Part shown: piece by piece, positions 31,630-42,896 of the stretch
How positions within the stretch are numbered: position 1 is the first letter of the stretch
Layout of the letters: each line of letters opens with the position of its first letter
Assembly: GCA_024114885.1 (NCBI GenBank)
Contig: CP099418.1
Coordinates: 1,612,001 to 1,676,000 of the forward strand
Length of the DNA stretch: 64,000 nt
Source: Septoria linicola
Taxonomy: Eukaryota > Ascomycota > Dothideomycetes > Mycosphaerellales > Mycosphaerellaceae
Reading direction: 5' to 3'
Made by a program: the position numbers and the translations under genes
The notes under the pieces: model-generated
The model's database searches: none
What the model was told of the DNA's origin: nothing
What the model saw: only the letters and a program-made list of their open reading frames with translations

Positions 31630-34600
31630 TCTAGACTACTTACTATACTATAACTATATCCGCTAGCGTAGGGAGATAGGTTATACCCTACTAGAGATCT
31701 AATCTATCTTTTACTACTCCTTTCGAGTTACTATTACTAAACGTACCCTCGAGCGCATATTATCTATATTGTCTATTCGACTTAATAAAGACTATAGTAG
31801 GAAGGTATAGAATATTCTAAATAATAAAGATAAACTCTAGATACGTATAAACTTTATATATAATATTCTACGTCTTAAAGATAGTAAAGCTATATAGGTT
31901 TTAATAGATAAGGGCTTTAATATTACTATAAGGTAATACTACTATATTCGGATTAATAGGCTAGGACTATAGAAGATAGAGAGTAGTACGAATTATATAG
32001 ACGTAGAAATATATATTATAGAAATACTAGTAGTAGAGCTAGATAAGTTATTAGTTAAAGTATATAGTAAGGGTAATCTCTATACTTATCTATAGTCTAA
32101 ATATAATATTATTAGATAGTAGGCACTCGTAGCTAAACCTTAGATACTCGTAGCTTATACTTATAGTAACTAGATTTATTATATTACTTCTCTACTTAAT
32201 CCTAAAAGTATATAGCGTCGTCTTAACTATATAAACGAATACTATAGAGCTATTATTATACCTAGTCTAGGCTTTACTATCTTAATAGATATATACTATA
32301 AGTTTAAGAAGTAGTTTATTTAGATCTACGCTAGTATCTATATCTATTCGCGTTATATAGAGTAGATATATATTAGTCTATCTAGAAGGATAGCTATATT
32401 AGTTCTCGCTTAATACCTTATAGTACTACGCGCTATAGGTACTATATCTTAAATCCTCTAATCTAATCGTAGTATAGAGACTATACTAGCTATAGATACT
32501 TATTTTAAGATCTAGAACGTTATCTATACTATAGAGTCGGAGGCTATAGTAGCTATAGATAGTAAGCTATTACTACTATTACGATTTAACTAATACTTTA
32601 AGTATAGAACTAGTAAGATAAACTAATATATTAAATTATAGTATACTTAGTAAACTAAAGCTCTAGCGCTATAAAGAAGATACTTTTATTAATTACTAAT
32701 TAAGGACTTATACGATAGCGATTTACTTATCGACTATATTACCTTCCTAGCGATATATATACTAATTATATACGAGGCTATTAGCGAGTTTATATAAGTA
32801 TAGAATAGCTATAGGATCTAGAAATAGCCTAAGCGTCTATACGTTATTATAGGTATTCTATATATACTATAATACTATATATATATATATATAGTACTAG
32901 TAATTAATCTATTCTACTACTAGATAGCGTTCTAGACGAGATTAAAAAGAAACTAGAGAGCTTTAGTATATAATCGTAACTACTCGCTATAGTAACTCGC
33001 TAATAAAATATAGACCTAGAAGCCTATCTACCTATAATAACTCTTAAATAGTATAGCTACGCCTTATAGCTATATAGCCTTATACTACCTATAGACGGTA
33101 ATACTAACTCTATTTCTAGTAAGCGTATTTACTATTATACTTATTTAATACTATATATACTCGTATTATAGTATATCGTATTATAGTAATAGCTAACGCT
33201 TAGTAAGCTTAATAAGCTATTAGCTATACGTAGGTAGATTAATATATAGTAAATAAGAGATATATTTATAGTCTCTAATAGTATACTAATCTTCGATAAA
33301 GATAATAGAATTATAGAGATAGAGTTTACTAACGATCTATAAGTTAATAATCCTTAAGAGCTATCCTAATTAGTAATAGCCTATAATATAGCGTTAAAAA
33401 CCCTACTCTATAAGTATATCTACGAGGCTTAGCGAGTATATACTTCTAAATATTTAACTATTCCTCTCTCTCTTAACCTATACTATTTACTCTCTACTAA
33501 TTAACTTTATCTATTAGACTTACTTACTATAACTATAGCCTAGCTCTAGAGTAAGTACTATATAATATTAGACGTTAAATATAACTATATATTTAGTAGT
33601 TATCTTTACTATAGTTAATACGCTATATATAACTCTAACTCTCTAAATAAGTAAATCGTCTACGAGCTATCGGTTATACTAGCGCCTATCTTAACGAGTC
33701 GCTCTACTATAGCGCCTACGAGTTATATAAGTACTATAGTTACTACTCCTAGAATAAATACTAGAGCTACTACTAATACCTTCTCTTTACTCTCTTAGGT
33801 TACTAATAAAAAGCGTAATATAGCTATTCTTAGGCTTAAGAAATATACTACTTCTAATACTAGTAGTAGATTACTATCGTAGCGTCTAGTATCTACTCTA
33901 CTACTAAAAGCTAAATAGAAGAAGCTTCTAATTAAGTTCCTTTATATATATAAGCTCTATCTATAGTACGTTACTATTAATAACTCTAGCGTTTAAACGT
34001 ACTAGGATATCTATCTATACGATACTACTATAGATATATAGATAGATTAAGACTAGTATACTAGCGATAATATAACTCTTATAGAATACTTCTTTTCTCG
34101 TTATCTATAGCTACTAGCTACGCTAATTATAGATACTAAAGACTTTAAAGAGATATTCTTCTATACTAGCTTCTAAGAGAACGATTAGCCTAAGCGAGTA
34201 TCTAAAAGGATATATATAGACTATTAGAATACTAATATAAGTAGAGCTATAAGTATATTTAGATAGCTAAAAACGAAATAATCTAATAAGTAAGCCTATT
34301 TAATTAAGATCTATATATATTAGAGGAAAAGCTCTTAAGTTAAAGCTAAAGGTAAAAGTAAAGTAGATAAACGTAAGTACTATAAGATTATAGCTACGAG
34401 TTAAACGAGCTTATCTTTAGTATTTATAAATATTAAGACTAAAGCTAGAATACGTATTAAGTAAGAGAAGGGTATATAGACTATAGTAGAGTACGATAGT
34501 ATAAAGCCGCCTAAGATAATTAATCTTTCTAATAATAAGGCCTTTATAAGTACTACGAGTCTAGAGATTATATAGTAGCTCGCTCTATAACCTATAGCTA

Positions 34601-34900
34601 CTAGCCTACTTAGTCTATAGAGTCGGAGCTTAATAAGTAATTATAGGCTAGTCTAGCGACTATATAACTAATAATATAGCTAACTATAGAACTAACTATA
34701 GAGTTAACTATAGAGCTAACTATAGAGTTAACTATAGAGCTAACTATAGAGCTAACTATATCTATTAAGCTAGTAGCGAAGTAATAGAAGTAGCTATAGG
34801 TAATATATACTACTAGAGAGACTAGGAGTAGTAAATAGTACTCGCTATAGACTCGTAGAGTAAATACTAGTTAAATTATAGCCTAAGAAAGATAGGATTA
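31630..34900 (+). mobile_element. Integrase-core (DDE, rve-like) transposon ORF, RIP-inactivated
   Basis: From about 31700 a single plus-strand frame stays open for over 1 kb if TAA/TAG are read as mutated Gln/Trp. It contains Y-S-R-Y-I-E near 32350, the S-N-R-S-I-E-T box at 32462-32482 (family S-D-R-G-x-E-T, with D to N and G to S by G-to-A changes), and a Y-x-T-S-K-x-N block near 32600-32640. This order is seen in a widespread class of fungal and animal integrase-core proteins of transposon origin. The C-terminal third is Gln/Ser/Lys-rich and contains the 12-bp repeat at 34681. CpA and TpG are almost absent. Element ends were not found; the base-composition edges are about 31620 and 35890. 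Confidence 0.65.
34681..34760 (+). repeat. 12-bp tandem repeat, about 6.7 units
   Basis: Units of TAACTATAGAGC/T repeat in direct array. In the frame of the integrase-core ORF they read Leu-Gln-Ser-Gln-like with stops in place of Gln codons, so they were probably a Gln-rich peptide repeat. Confidence 0.92.
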
Positions 34901-35890
34901 GAGGAATTAGTATACTAGAATAGGATAAGAGTAGATATTAGTTTTTATACTCGTAGTAACTCGTAGTTCGATTACTTATAAACTCGCTATACTAACTAGA
35001 CTATAATAGGCTTAGGAATATCGTCTTTTAGTTATATAGCCTTCTATAGTTTCTATATATCGCGAGCCTTACTATTAGCCTCTACCTTAAGCTAGTTAAT
35101 CTAGCTATTAATCTCTTCTATAATACTATCTATCCTATTAAGCCTATTCTCTAATATCTTTATATAGGTATAGAGCTCCTCTAACTTACTAGACTCGCTA
35201 CTAGACTCGCTATCCTTATTATTACTAACTTATTTACTAGTCTAATAACTAGACTTAGCTATACGTATATAGTACGTATAAGGTACCTCTCCTATCTCTA
35301 TCTTATACTACTCCTTAAGACCTAGACGTTTATACTATAAGTATAGTATAATAGTAGTAACGTTCTAAGTCGTTTCTATTATATAGCTAGTTTTATTAAA
35401 CTTATATAGAGTATTCTTTATAATCTTCTTCTTATTCTTATCTCTACCTTCTACTTTATTAAGTAACTTCTACTATATCGCTAGTATATAGTACTAATAG
35501 TTAGTAGTATTTAGTATAGTAGAGTAGTATAAGTAGTTAGAGGAGTTTAAGGAATTCTATAGCCTATTTTATACTACGAGTTAGTAGCGAGTATATAGAG
35601 AGTATAAAAATTACCTACCTAGGAGTCTCTATCTCGTTAATATCTATCTCCTTAACTAGGGCCTAACTAGCTTATATAATTATACCTAGCGTTAAGTTTA
35701 TACTAATAACGTAAAGTATATTATTAAGTATTAGCTAAGCTAAAAGATATCGTAGAATATACGCTATAACTTACTTAAGGCGATTAATACTACGAGTACT
35801 ATATAAGGCCTCGCTGTCGCCTATAGTCGCTATAAAAGTAGTATTTATTAGGTATAGTTAGAGTAGTAGTAAGCTAGATATTAGTATTAA
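34901..35890 (-). mobile_element. RIP-degraded coiled-coil ORF remnant, opposite to the integrase-core ORF
   Basis: Around 35050-35200 the minus strand, with TAG read as Gln, gives a long heptad-like run (K-L-E-E-L, then I-L-E-N-R-L, I-I-E-E-I-N, L-K-V-E-A). It probably belongs to the same degraded transposon block as the integrase-core ORF. The rest of the stretch shows nothing recognisable. Confidence 0.4.
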
Positions 35891-36268
35891 GTAAGTCCTA
35901 TTATTATTAGCGCGACAATAGCAAGGCTGCCAGCGTAATATAAGCGTATAATAATGGCAGGTGCGAGTGCAAGTGAACAATAAAGATAATAGAGAGCGTG
36001 GCCGCATGCGGAGGTTTGATATGGCGGACTGGTCAGAATGGCCCAATAGTTCTGACGGAGCCGCGGCCCAAGCCGCTTCACTATTTCCCTTGATCATCAT
36101 TGCCGTGCATTTTACAACGCCGAGTCCACCTGCCACTCGCGACCGCTGTAAGTTACGCGTTGGACCTGCATCTCTTGGACGCAGATCGCAGCGATGTACG
36201 CGACGCGAGCCCTGCACAGCGAGCCGACCTAGCCACGATCTCGAGAGCCCAGCAAAACCGAACATAGA
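35891..36268. promoter_or_regulatory. Promoter region of CTR86 at the RIP block edge
   Basis: Base composition returns to normal at about 35915 and the CTR86 start codon follows 350 bp later, so its promoter abuts the RIP-mutated block. No specific element recognised. Confidence 0.45.
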
Positions 36269-39200
36269 ATGGGCAATCACTACGATGCGCCAGGAGCGGC
36301 AGCATCAGCAGCGGCCAATATGGCCAAGGCACACAGTGTGTTTGTGCGGCTGGTGCTGCCACCCTACACGATCCACTTCAAGTCGGCGGGCTACATGAAG
36401 GATGTCACGCTGGATATGCTCGACAAGAAGGTGTGCAAGGAAATGCTTCGTCGGACCGCCAATGATGCTGCAGCCCGCGAGGCCGTCGGATTGGATGTGA
36501 AGTTCTGGGAGGAATTGTGCACGCTGCTCAAGGCTGCCATTCCGAGCCTTGAGCGCCGCAGCTTCACCATCTGGGATCCCAGCAGCGTTGACTACGAAAG
36601 CACTAGCGGCGCGCTGATTGCCTCCCATTACCCGGCCCTGTGGAAAGACCTCGAACGATTGAACGACCTCGTGTCCATCAGCCGAAACGTGCTCACAGTA
36701 GGAGACCGTGTCCAGGATCTGGCCGCCTCGTTCAGCATCGATGCCGAGGTGTTTCGTCTGATCAATTGCTGTGTGCGAGTGACCGCCAGAGGATATGATG
36801 GCGATGCAGGCACGGGGGACGAAGAGAAGTGGCAATGGATCGTCAACGCATACAAAAAGCTCTTGATCACGAGCTTACAGTTTCTGAACAATCTGGTGGC
36901 GCAAAACGAGAGGCGGAAGCTCATGCTGTGGGTATCGCTTTTCGACAACACCACCGAAACTGTGCTGGGTCCTGAGGATGTGCCTGAGACGTCTTCAGCC
37001 AGCTTGACCGATGTGCCCTCGAACCCCACATCAAGACCACCACATCCACTCAGCAGCGAAGACTTTCTGATTGCATACGGCACAAATGGTGTGGAAGAGG
37101 TCTCCACCGTAGATGCGCAGCCGCTGTGGGACAGCACTCCTTTCTCTGACTACCCATTGCCCAAGGAAGCACTGGAGGGGCGAGAGAAATTAGAGAGGCG
37201 GGAGCGATTTGACGGCAACGGATATGCGTTATTCGTTAAGCGTCTGAAAGATTTGCAGATTGAGGACTACCACATCGAGCGCAAACGCAAGCCCAACTAC
37301 GGCGAAGCCCACCTGGAATTTCCGAGGCGATGGGCCGAGATCTCAGACGATGATCACGAATACTGGCAGGGCCTCTTCGACGATGCTATGGCCAAATATC
37401 GCCAGGATCTTGCGGTATATGAGGCGAAAATGATCGCTGTCACAGAAACGCAACCCGTATTACGTAGCGATGTACCTGTCGCTGAACAGACGAGACAAGT
37501 TGAGCGCAAGATTGCCATGCTGGAAGAGCAGTTGGCTGAGAAGTACAGGTCAGAGAACGCTGACATTGCACCACTCGAGCCGCCTGTGTATGGCCAGGAT
37601 GGCCACCTCACGTTCGACAACGAAAGTCTGCAATCTCGGCCCGTTGTCGCTGATGACATGCGGATGCTCTTCACTGCCGATGCTGGAACTAAAATACTGG
37701 AGTCTGGCAAATCAGAGCTGATGAAAAGGCTCGAAGGATACGACATAGGTCCTCACATAGACCTCCTGTCACCGCTATCCCCGCGGAGCGGGCCCATAGA
37801 TGCTGTGTCGTCAACGCCGCTTCAAGAGCCTCAAACAGATGGCCTACCGGAGCTAGTTAGTAACTCGCGAGGCTCCCCAGCCGCCAGCACTGCTGAGTCG
37901 TCCATCATCGAAGACGTGCCTCGAGGCGACGAACCCTCAGATGAAGCGTTCGACGAAAGTGCTGGGGAGGACGACATTGAGGAAGGAAGTCAAGAAGCAG
38001 AGGAAGAGGAGGAAGACTATCCTGGGTCGACGGAAGACGGCCGTGGTCTTCTTACCGATGTCCCACTCATCCTGGGGCCGTCAGAGATTGAAGTTCTGCC
38101 AATGCTCATCATGAGCGGCATTGTGCCACCTATCACTCTGCCAGCCGTCTTGAGCAACGACGAACGCAACGCATTGATGAACATGCACACTGTGCGTACT
38201 CACCTCTTGTTGTCACAAAGCAATGGTCGCAATTTGCTGCGGGAGCTTCTCATATTTGTTGCCGCCTGGGATCTGCGTGAGGAGGAATTGTACTTCAAGT
38301 TTATGGTCAAGATTATGGAGGCCATTCTGAAGAATGGTCTCATGCCGTACGCATACCATGCATTCCGAGATCGATCGCGGTCCAAGGACATCATCAGCCC
38401 AGCTCAGGCGGTTATCATGAAACTGTTGACCTGCATCTTTCGTGCGAGAGGGGATGCCGCAAAACAATCCGTCGCTGCAAACGCCCAGGGTAGGCCAGCT
38501 CCGACCACTGGGCATACATTGACCCACGCCGTGATGCCTTCACACGTGCGCAACAATGCCCCGGCATTAACAAATATGCCTTCCCGCGTCGATCTGCATA
38601 TTCTCAACTTCATCTTCACCGAATTTCGACAGCACATCATCCCGCAGACCTGTGCGCTCATCTTCCTGCAAGGACAAATCCATGCGGGACGTGCCAGCCC
38701 AGAAGACTTTCCCCTGAACCTGTGGGATATGGAGCGTATGTACGAAGGCGTCTACCAATATCTGGAGTTCTTTGCCGTATTGACGGAGGAGGGTGTGTGG
38801 AAGGGCATTCTTGGAGAGTGGGAGATGGCCAGCGAGCTCGTGACACTGCTCAGAGAACTCGAAGGCGGTATACCGAAAATGGGTTCTGTCATCCCGCAGG
38901 TTCCGCGACGAGTGTCTAGTAACCCACCTCAACGAGCAATGTCCGTTGATGCGGGCACTTTGCATCACAACGCGAAAATGGCCCCCCAATCCGCACCGGG
39001 ACACTATGCATCGTCAGGTCAAGGAGTCGGCGTGGCGAAACAGCCTACTCCTGCGCCAGTCGCAGTGGAGCGGCCCTTTGACGTTGCTGCTTCAGATTCC
39101 AATTTGCCGCCGCTGCCTCTGCATCCCGCAACGAATGGAACCGGCCCAGTATTCGAGTCTGACACGCCATTAGCGTTCTCTGATGACAATCTACCGTCCC

Positions 39201-39880
39201 TCGCACAAGATTTGCAACATGACCAGGACGAGCCCAGCGACTTCGAGTGGCGCAACCTCAAGAAGCTCACTGTGCTGGTGCTCTCTTCGCTCATATGGAA
39301 AAACAGGACGGTACAGGATCAAGTCCGCAAGTATGGCGGCTTAGAGGCCTTGGTGGGCTGCTGCCGACCTGATGAGCACAACCCATATATCAGAGAACAC
39401 GCCATTATGTGTCTGCGTTTCGCAGTCGAGGGCTGTGAAGAAAACTCGCAAGTCATCAAGAGAATGGCTTCGACCCCAGCACCTAAGGCGGTCGAGGGTG
39501 GTAGCATCACTCTGTCAGAAAAGGAAGATGTGCCAAGTGAGATTCTTGACGAGAAGTCGTACGAGACTTTCATGGATTCGAAAGGACAGGTCGGACTACG
39601 ACCCAAACAAGGGGCCACCCAGGCAGCTGCTCAGAGCCCTGCAGCGGCCTCGTCAAGCAACACCTCCAGCATTGCAAACGCCGGAGTGCAAAAGCCGCGC
39701 ATCGGCTCGACTAAATTGACAGCCGAGAGAGCCGCTGAACTGATGTCCAGTGCTCTGAGTAGCCTCCCCTTGGGCGAAAGGATGATCAACGACAAACAAA
39801 AAGCCGATGCCTTGGCAAAGTTGGACCGGGCTTTCGAGAGTACCGAGCGTGTTCTTGGTGCTAGAGGACGAAGAGGATGA
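36269..39880 (+). CDS. CTR86: Ataxin-10/Ctr86-like protein
   Basis: A single exon of 1203 residues. The ataxin-10 domain lies near residues 990-1070 (F-E-W-R-N-L-K-K-L-T-V, N-R-T-V-Q-D-Q-V-R, H-N-P-Y-I-R-E-H-A-I-M-C-L-R), the conserved C-terminal armadillo-like block of the family. In yeast this is Ctr86 (copper transport protein 86); ataxin-10 is its animal counterpart, with roles reported in cytokinesis and neurons. The middle has an acidic Glu-rich segment (about residues 550-590), and the flanks are Ser/Pro-rich. It is much longer than yeast Ctr86 (under 600 residues), as in other filamentous fungi. The start is the first ATG in frame; Met18 is an alternative. Confidence 0.82.
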   Translation: MGNHYDAPGAAASAAANMAKAHSVFVRLVLPPYTIHFKSAGYMKDVTLDMLDKKVCKEMLRRTANDAAAREAVGLDVKFWEELCTLLKAAIPSLERRSFTIWDPSSVDYESTSGALIASHYPALWKDLERLNDLVSISRNVLTVGDRVQDLAASFSIDAEVFRLINCCVRVTARGYDGDAGTGDEEKWQWIVNAYKKLLITSLQFLNNLVAQNERRKLMLWVSLFDNTTETVLGPEDVPETSSASLTDVPSNPTSRPPHPLSSEDFLIAYGTNGVEEVSTVDAQPLWDSTPFSDYPLPKEALEGREKLERRERFDGNGYALFVKRLKDLQIEDYHIERKRKPNYGEAHLEFPRRWAEISDDDHEYWQGLFDDAMAKYRQDLAVYEAKMIAVTETQPVLRSDVPVAEQTRQVERKIAMLEEQLAEKYRSENADIAPLEPPVYGQDGHLTFDNESLQSRPVVADDMRMLFTADAGTKILESGKSELMKRLEGYDIGPHIDLLSPLSPRSGPIDAVSSTPLQEPQTDGLPELVSNSRGSPAASTAESSIIEDVPRGDEPSDEAFDESAGEDDIEEGSQEAEEEEEDYPGSTEDGRGLLTDVPLILGPSEIEVLPMLIMSGIVPPITLPAVLSNDERNALMNMHTVRTHLLLSQSNGRNLLRELLIFVAAWDLREEELYFKFMVKIMEAILKNGLMPYAYHAFRDRSRSKDIISPAQAVIMKLLTCIFRARGDAAKQSVAANAQGRPAPTTGHTLTHAVMPSHVRNNAPALTNMPSRVDLHILNFIFTEFRQHIIPQTCALIFLQGQIHAGRASPEDFPLNLWDMERMYEGVYQYLEFFAVLTEEGVWKGILGEWEMASELVTLLRELEGGIPKMGSVIPQVPRRVSSNPPQRAMSVDAGTLHHNAKMAPQSAPGHYASSGQGVGVAKQPTPAPVAVERPFDVAASDSNLPPLPLHPATNGTGPVFESDTPLAFSDDNLPSLAQDLQHDQDEPSDFEWRNLKKLTVLVLSSLIWKNRTVQDQVRKYGGLEALVGCCRPDEHNPYIREHAIMCLRFAVEGCEENSQVIKRMASTPAPKAVEGGSITLSEKEDVPSEILDEKSYETFMDSKGQVGLRPKQGATQAAAQSPAAASSSNTSSIANAGVQKPRIGSTKLTAERAAELMSSALSSLPLGERMINDKQKADALAKLDRAFESTERVLGARGRRG

Positions 39881-41513
39881 AATATGAGTCACGATCAATC
39901 GAATTCAGATCGACGACACGGCGAGATTCCATGAATCATGCTTTGAGCTTGGATGGCGTCGCATTGTACAGCGCGAGTCCGGGGTCTCAAGAACCCGATC
40001 GATCGTGCGAAGTGATTGGTGTTCTGCGCTGTGAATTTGCAGCTCGTGAATGCACATCGCCGCGCATATCAGCAGAGAGTTCACACAGTTGTGAGCTTCA
40101 GTCGCGTCAGCTTGACAACGGCCAAGAAGCGGCTGCAATGCGCGGGTAATCACTCACGCATGGAGCGGCCCCTGATGCCGCCTGATCCAGCTCTGACCAC
40201 GAGCGCAGAAGCGAGAGCTCCAATGGCATTGCTGCACCCACGACAAGACTTCTCGTACAAACGTTATCCGTACAACTGGTGGTGGCAGCAAGTTATCTTA
40301 ATGAGGACACTTACTGCCGGTCCATAGCTCAGCCACATCATTGCGGAGTGCTCTCGAAAAGAATACAGCAGTAAAAAGCATTCAAATAGACATGGGTTTC
40401 ACATGTGCTAGCATTGCGTAAAGGATGAGCATCAACGATTCTCCGTTGGTCTTGGCATCTGATAGTCGCGTGCGCCAATGTTGTTGGACGTGCGGGGCCA
40501 GCTGACAGCAACAGCAGGAAGAGCTTCTGAGCTGCAAGACCTCCAATGGAATATGCGATGGGAGCTTGGATCACAAAGGTTGTGTACTAATCGGTGCCAA
40601 CGCATTGGCTCACTGTTCCAAGCGCGATATGAGCTCTTCCTACAACTCTCGTCCTCGCGGTTCAGTCCGAAACTTTCCGAACGCTCTGCTCGCCCACCGT
40701 ATGTACACACTCAGCGCGACTGATAGAGGCATGTCTTTGCAGTACTCGCGATCTCGTTTGATAGGTTTCGCAAACACCAAATACCACCCTCGAGGATGTC
40801 TAGCTCGGTCACGTTACAGCGCAAGCCTCGTAGCTCCATGAATGGCTACACAGCTGTATCCCCGCAGTAATACATAGGTACATGACGACGGTCAGGCGGC
40901 GCTGTACCAGCTTCAATTCGTCCGATACCACTTGAATGCCCTTGTTGTTCACACTCCCGCTGCTTGAGCTTGCTTTAATGTGCCGCGGCGACCTGGGTTT
41001 GATTGAAGAGAGCTCCTACAGCTTGCTCCTGTCGCCTGACTGACCAAACATCGATCGTGAGCATACAGACTCATCCTCAAACAACGTGACCGAATACCTG
41101 TTCTTTGTTTGTCACCTAGCTACCCTCGCAAAACGTCAATCGTGGACTAATCCGGTGGTGTGTTGAGACGCGTCTGGCCCAGTGTGGGTTGAGTGCGGTT
41201 TGCGAAGACTCGGCTGTACTGTCAGGCAGTTCTTCAGCCTCTGTCACATGTAAGCGGGTACAATCGGAGCTCTGTACACGAGTCCTGCGTGTTCGATGTC
41301 GCTAAGGAGACCGCAATGGACGCGGCAAGCGACTTCGGTCATGAAGAAGCGCGCTCGCGAACCTCGTTATATGGGTCGAAGTATCAGGAAACTAACTGAA
41401 CGCAGCTCTTCGAGCCAACCAATTGTCAGCAGCTCGAACGCCCATCGTCGGTCTACGAACGATCGACACACAAACGAATAGATCAAGATTTACCGCAAGC
41501 ATATATACCCGAC
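39881..41513. other. 1.6-kb intergenic stretch, no gene seen
   Basis: Normal base composition. Frames of up to 103 codons on both strands overlap one another and lack motifs. It presumably holds the CTR86 3' UTR and the promoter of the carrier gene; a short CT/CA-rich leader precedes 41514. Confidence 0.5.
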
Positions 41514-42588
41514 ATGGCTTCGATTGTAGAAGCCGCAAAGCGAAAAGCCGAGGGCGCCTTGACGGCTGCCAAAGGCGCTGTGGAAGAAGCCCCAGCAGTA
41601 ATGCAAAAGGCTTCAGAGAATCCCCAGAAAGCAAAGCAAGACTTCCTTCACTCACCAATAATGCGGGTCGCACTTCCCTTCATCAATGGAGGTGCGGCAG
41701 GCATGGTAGCCACGACGTGCATCCAGCCTATCGACATGATCAAGGTGGGTGTTCTTGCGCTGGCACATGTGTCTCTGTCTAACTTTCTCCCAGGTTCGAT
41801 TGCAATTAGCTGGCGAGGGTGTCAAAACAGGGCCTAAGCCGTCGCCTTTGAGCGTGACCCGTGATATCGTTGCTGCCGGTAAGGTCATGGACCTGTACAC
41901 TGGCCTTACCGCAGGTTTGCTCCGACAAGCAGTCTACACCACTGCTCGTCTAGGCTTTTTCGACACGTTCATGAAATCGCTATCGGCACGAGCAAAAGAG
42001 CAAGGCACAACAGTGGGCTTCAAGGAGCGTGCAGCGGCCGGCTTATCTGCTGGAGGAATAGCAGCTTTCCTTGGCAATCCAGCAGATCTGGCGCTGATCC
42101 GCATGCAATCGGATGGTCTTAAGCCAAAAGCAGAAAGAGCCAACTACAAAGGCGTAGGTGATGCGCTCATACGAATTGCGAAACAAGAGGGCGTGGCTCG
42201 GCTCTGGGCAGGTGCATCTCCCACGGTGGTGCGCGCAATGGCACTCAATTTCGGACAATTGGCATTCTTCTCCGAGGCTAAAGCACGCCTAAAGGACTCG
42301 TCTCTGGGCCCAAGGACACAGACCTTGACGGCATCCGCTGTGGCCGGCTTCTTCGCATCTTTCTTCAGCTTGCCGTTCGACTTCATCAAGACCAGACTTC
42401 AGAAGCAGTCGCGTGGACCTGACGGAAAGCTGCCATATAAGGGATTCGTCGATTGCTTCCAGAAGGTCATCCGGGAGGAGGGGCCTTTGCGCTTCTATCG
42501 CGGGTTCTCGACCTACTATGTCAGGATAGCTCCGCATGCCATGGTTACGCTGATTGTGGCCGACTACCTCAATTTCATCACGCACTGA
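41514..42588 (+). CDS. Mitochondrial carrier, 2-oxoglutarate/malate type
   Basis: Exons 41514-41744 and 41794-42588 (49-bp intron, GTGGGT/CCCAG) give 341 residues. Three mitochondrial-carrier repeats are visible by their signatures: P-I-D-M-I-K-V-R, assembled across the intron at about residue 73, P-A-D-L-A-L-I-R, and P-F-D-F-I-K-T-R. Second-repeat residues (R-M-Q-S-D-G) and overall similarity point to the oxoglutarate carrier branch, which exchanges 2-oxoglutarate for malate across the inner mitochondrial membrane. The first 45 residues are Ala/Lys-rich and outside the carrier fold. The substrate is assigned by family resemblance and could be another dicarboxylate. Confidence 0.88.
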
Positions 42589-42896
42589 GAAAGTGAATGG
42601 AGGGTGGGCTGAGTGGGGTACATGTGGTTACAGGGAGCAGCACAGAAATGGCGACGTCGGTAGATTCAGTAGCTCCTGTTTTGGTCGTAGCCTCCATGCT
42701 GCTTGGCGTAGATGGACTTGAAGACTATTATTGTTACATTTATTATGAGGGAGAAGATACCCTGGCTTGAGTTGTTTTGAATTCACGCTAAGTTAGTACA
42801 ACTTTTAGCGAAGTCCCGCGACGCGTCCACTCACTTTCCAGCCCCACGCGTCTTGTCCATCTGCGAGCTCCAACACACTCCACTGCGTCGAGAGAC
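42589..42896. other. Intergenic between the carrier gene and NSE2
   Basis: 308 bp with an AT-rich patch at about 42725-42750 that could serve as the 3' end signal of the carrier gene; nothing else seen. Confidence 0.45.

Noticed and set aside
39881..41500. Frames of 60-103 codons between CTR86 and the carrier gene
   Set aside because: They are mutually overlapping, motif-free and explained by chance in GC-balanced sequence.
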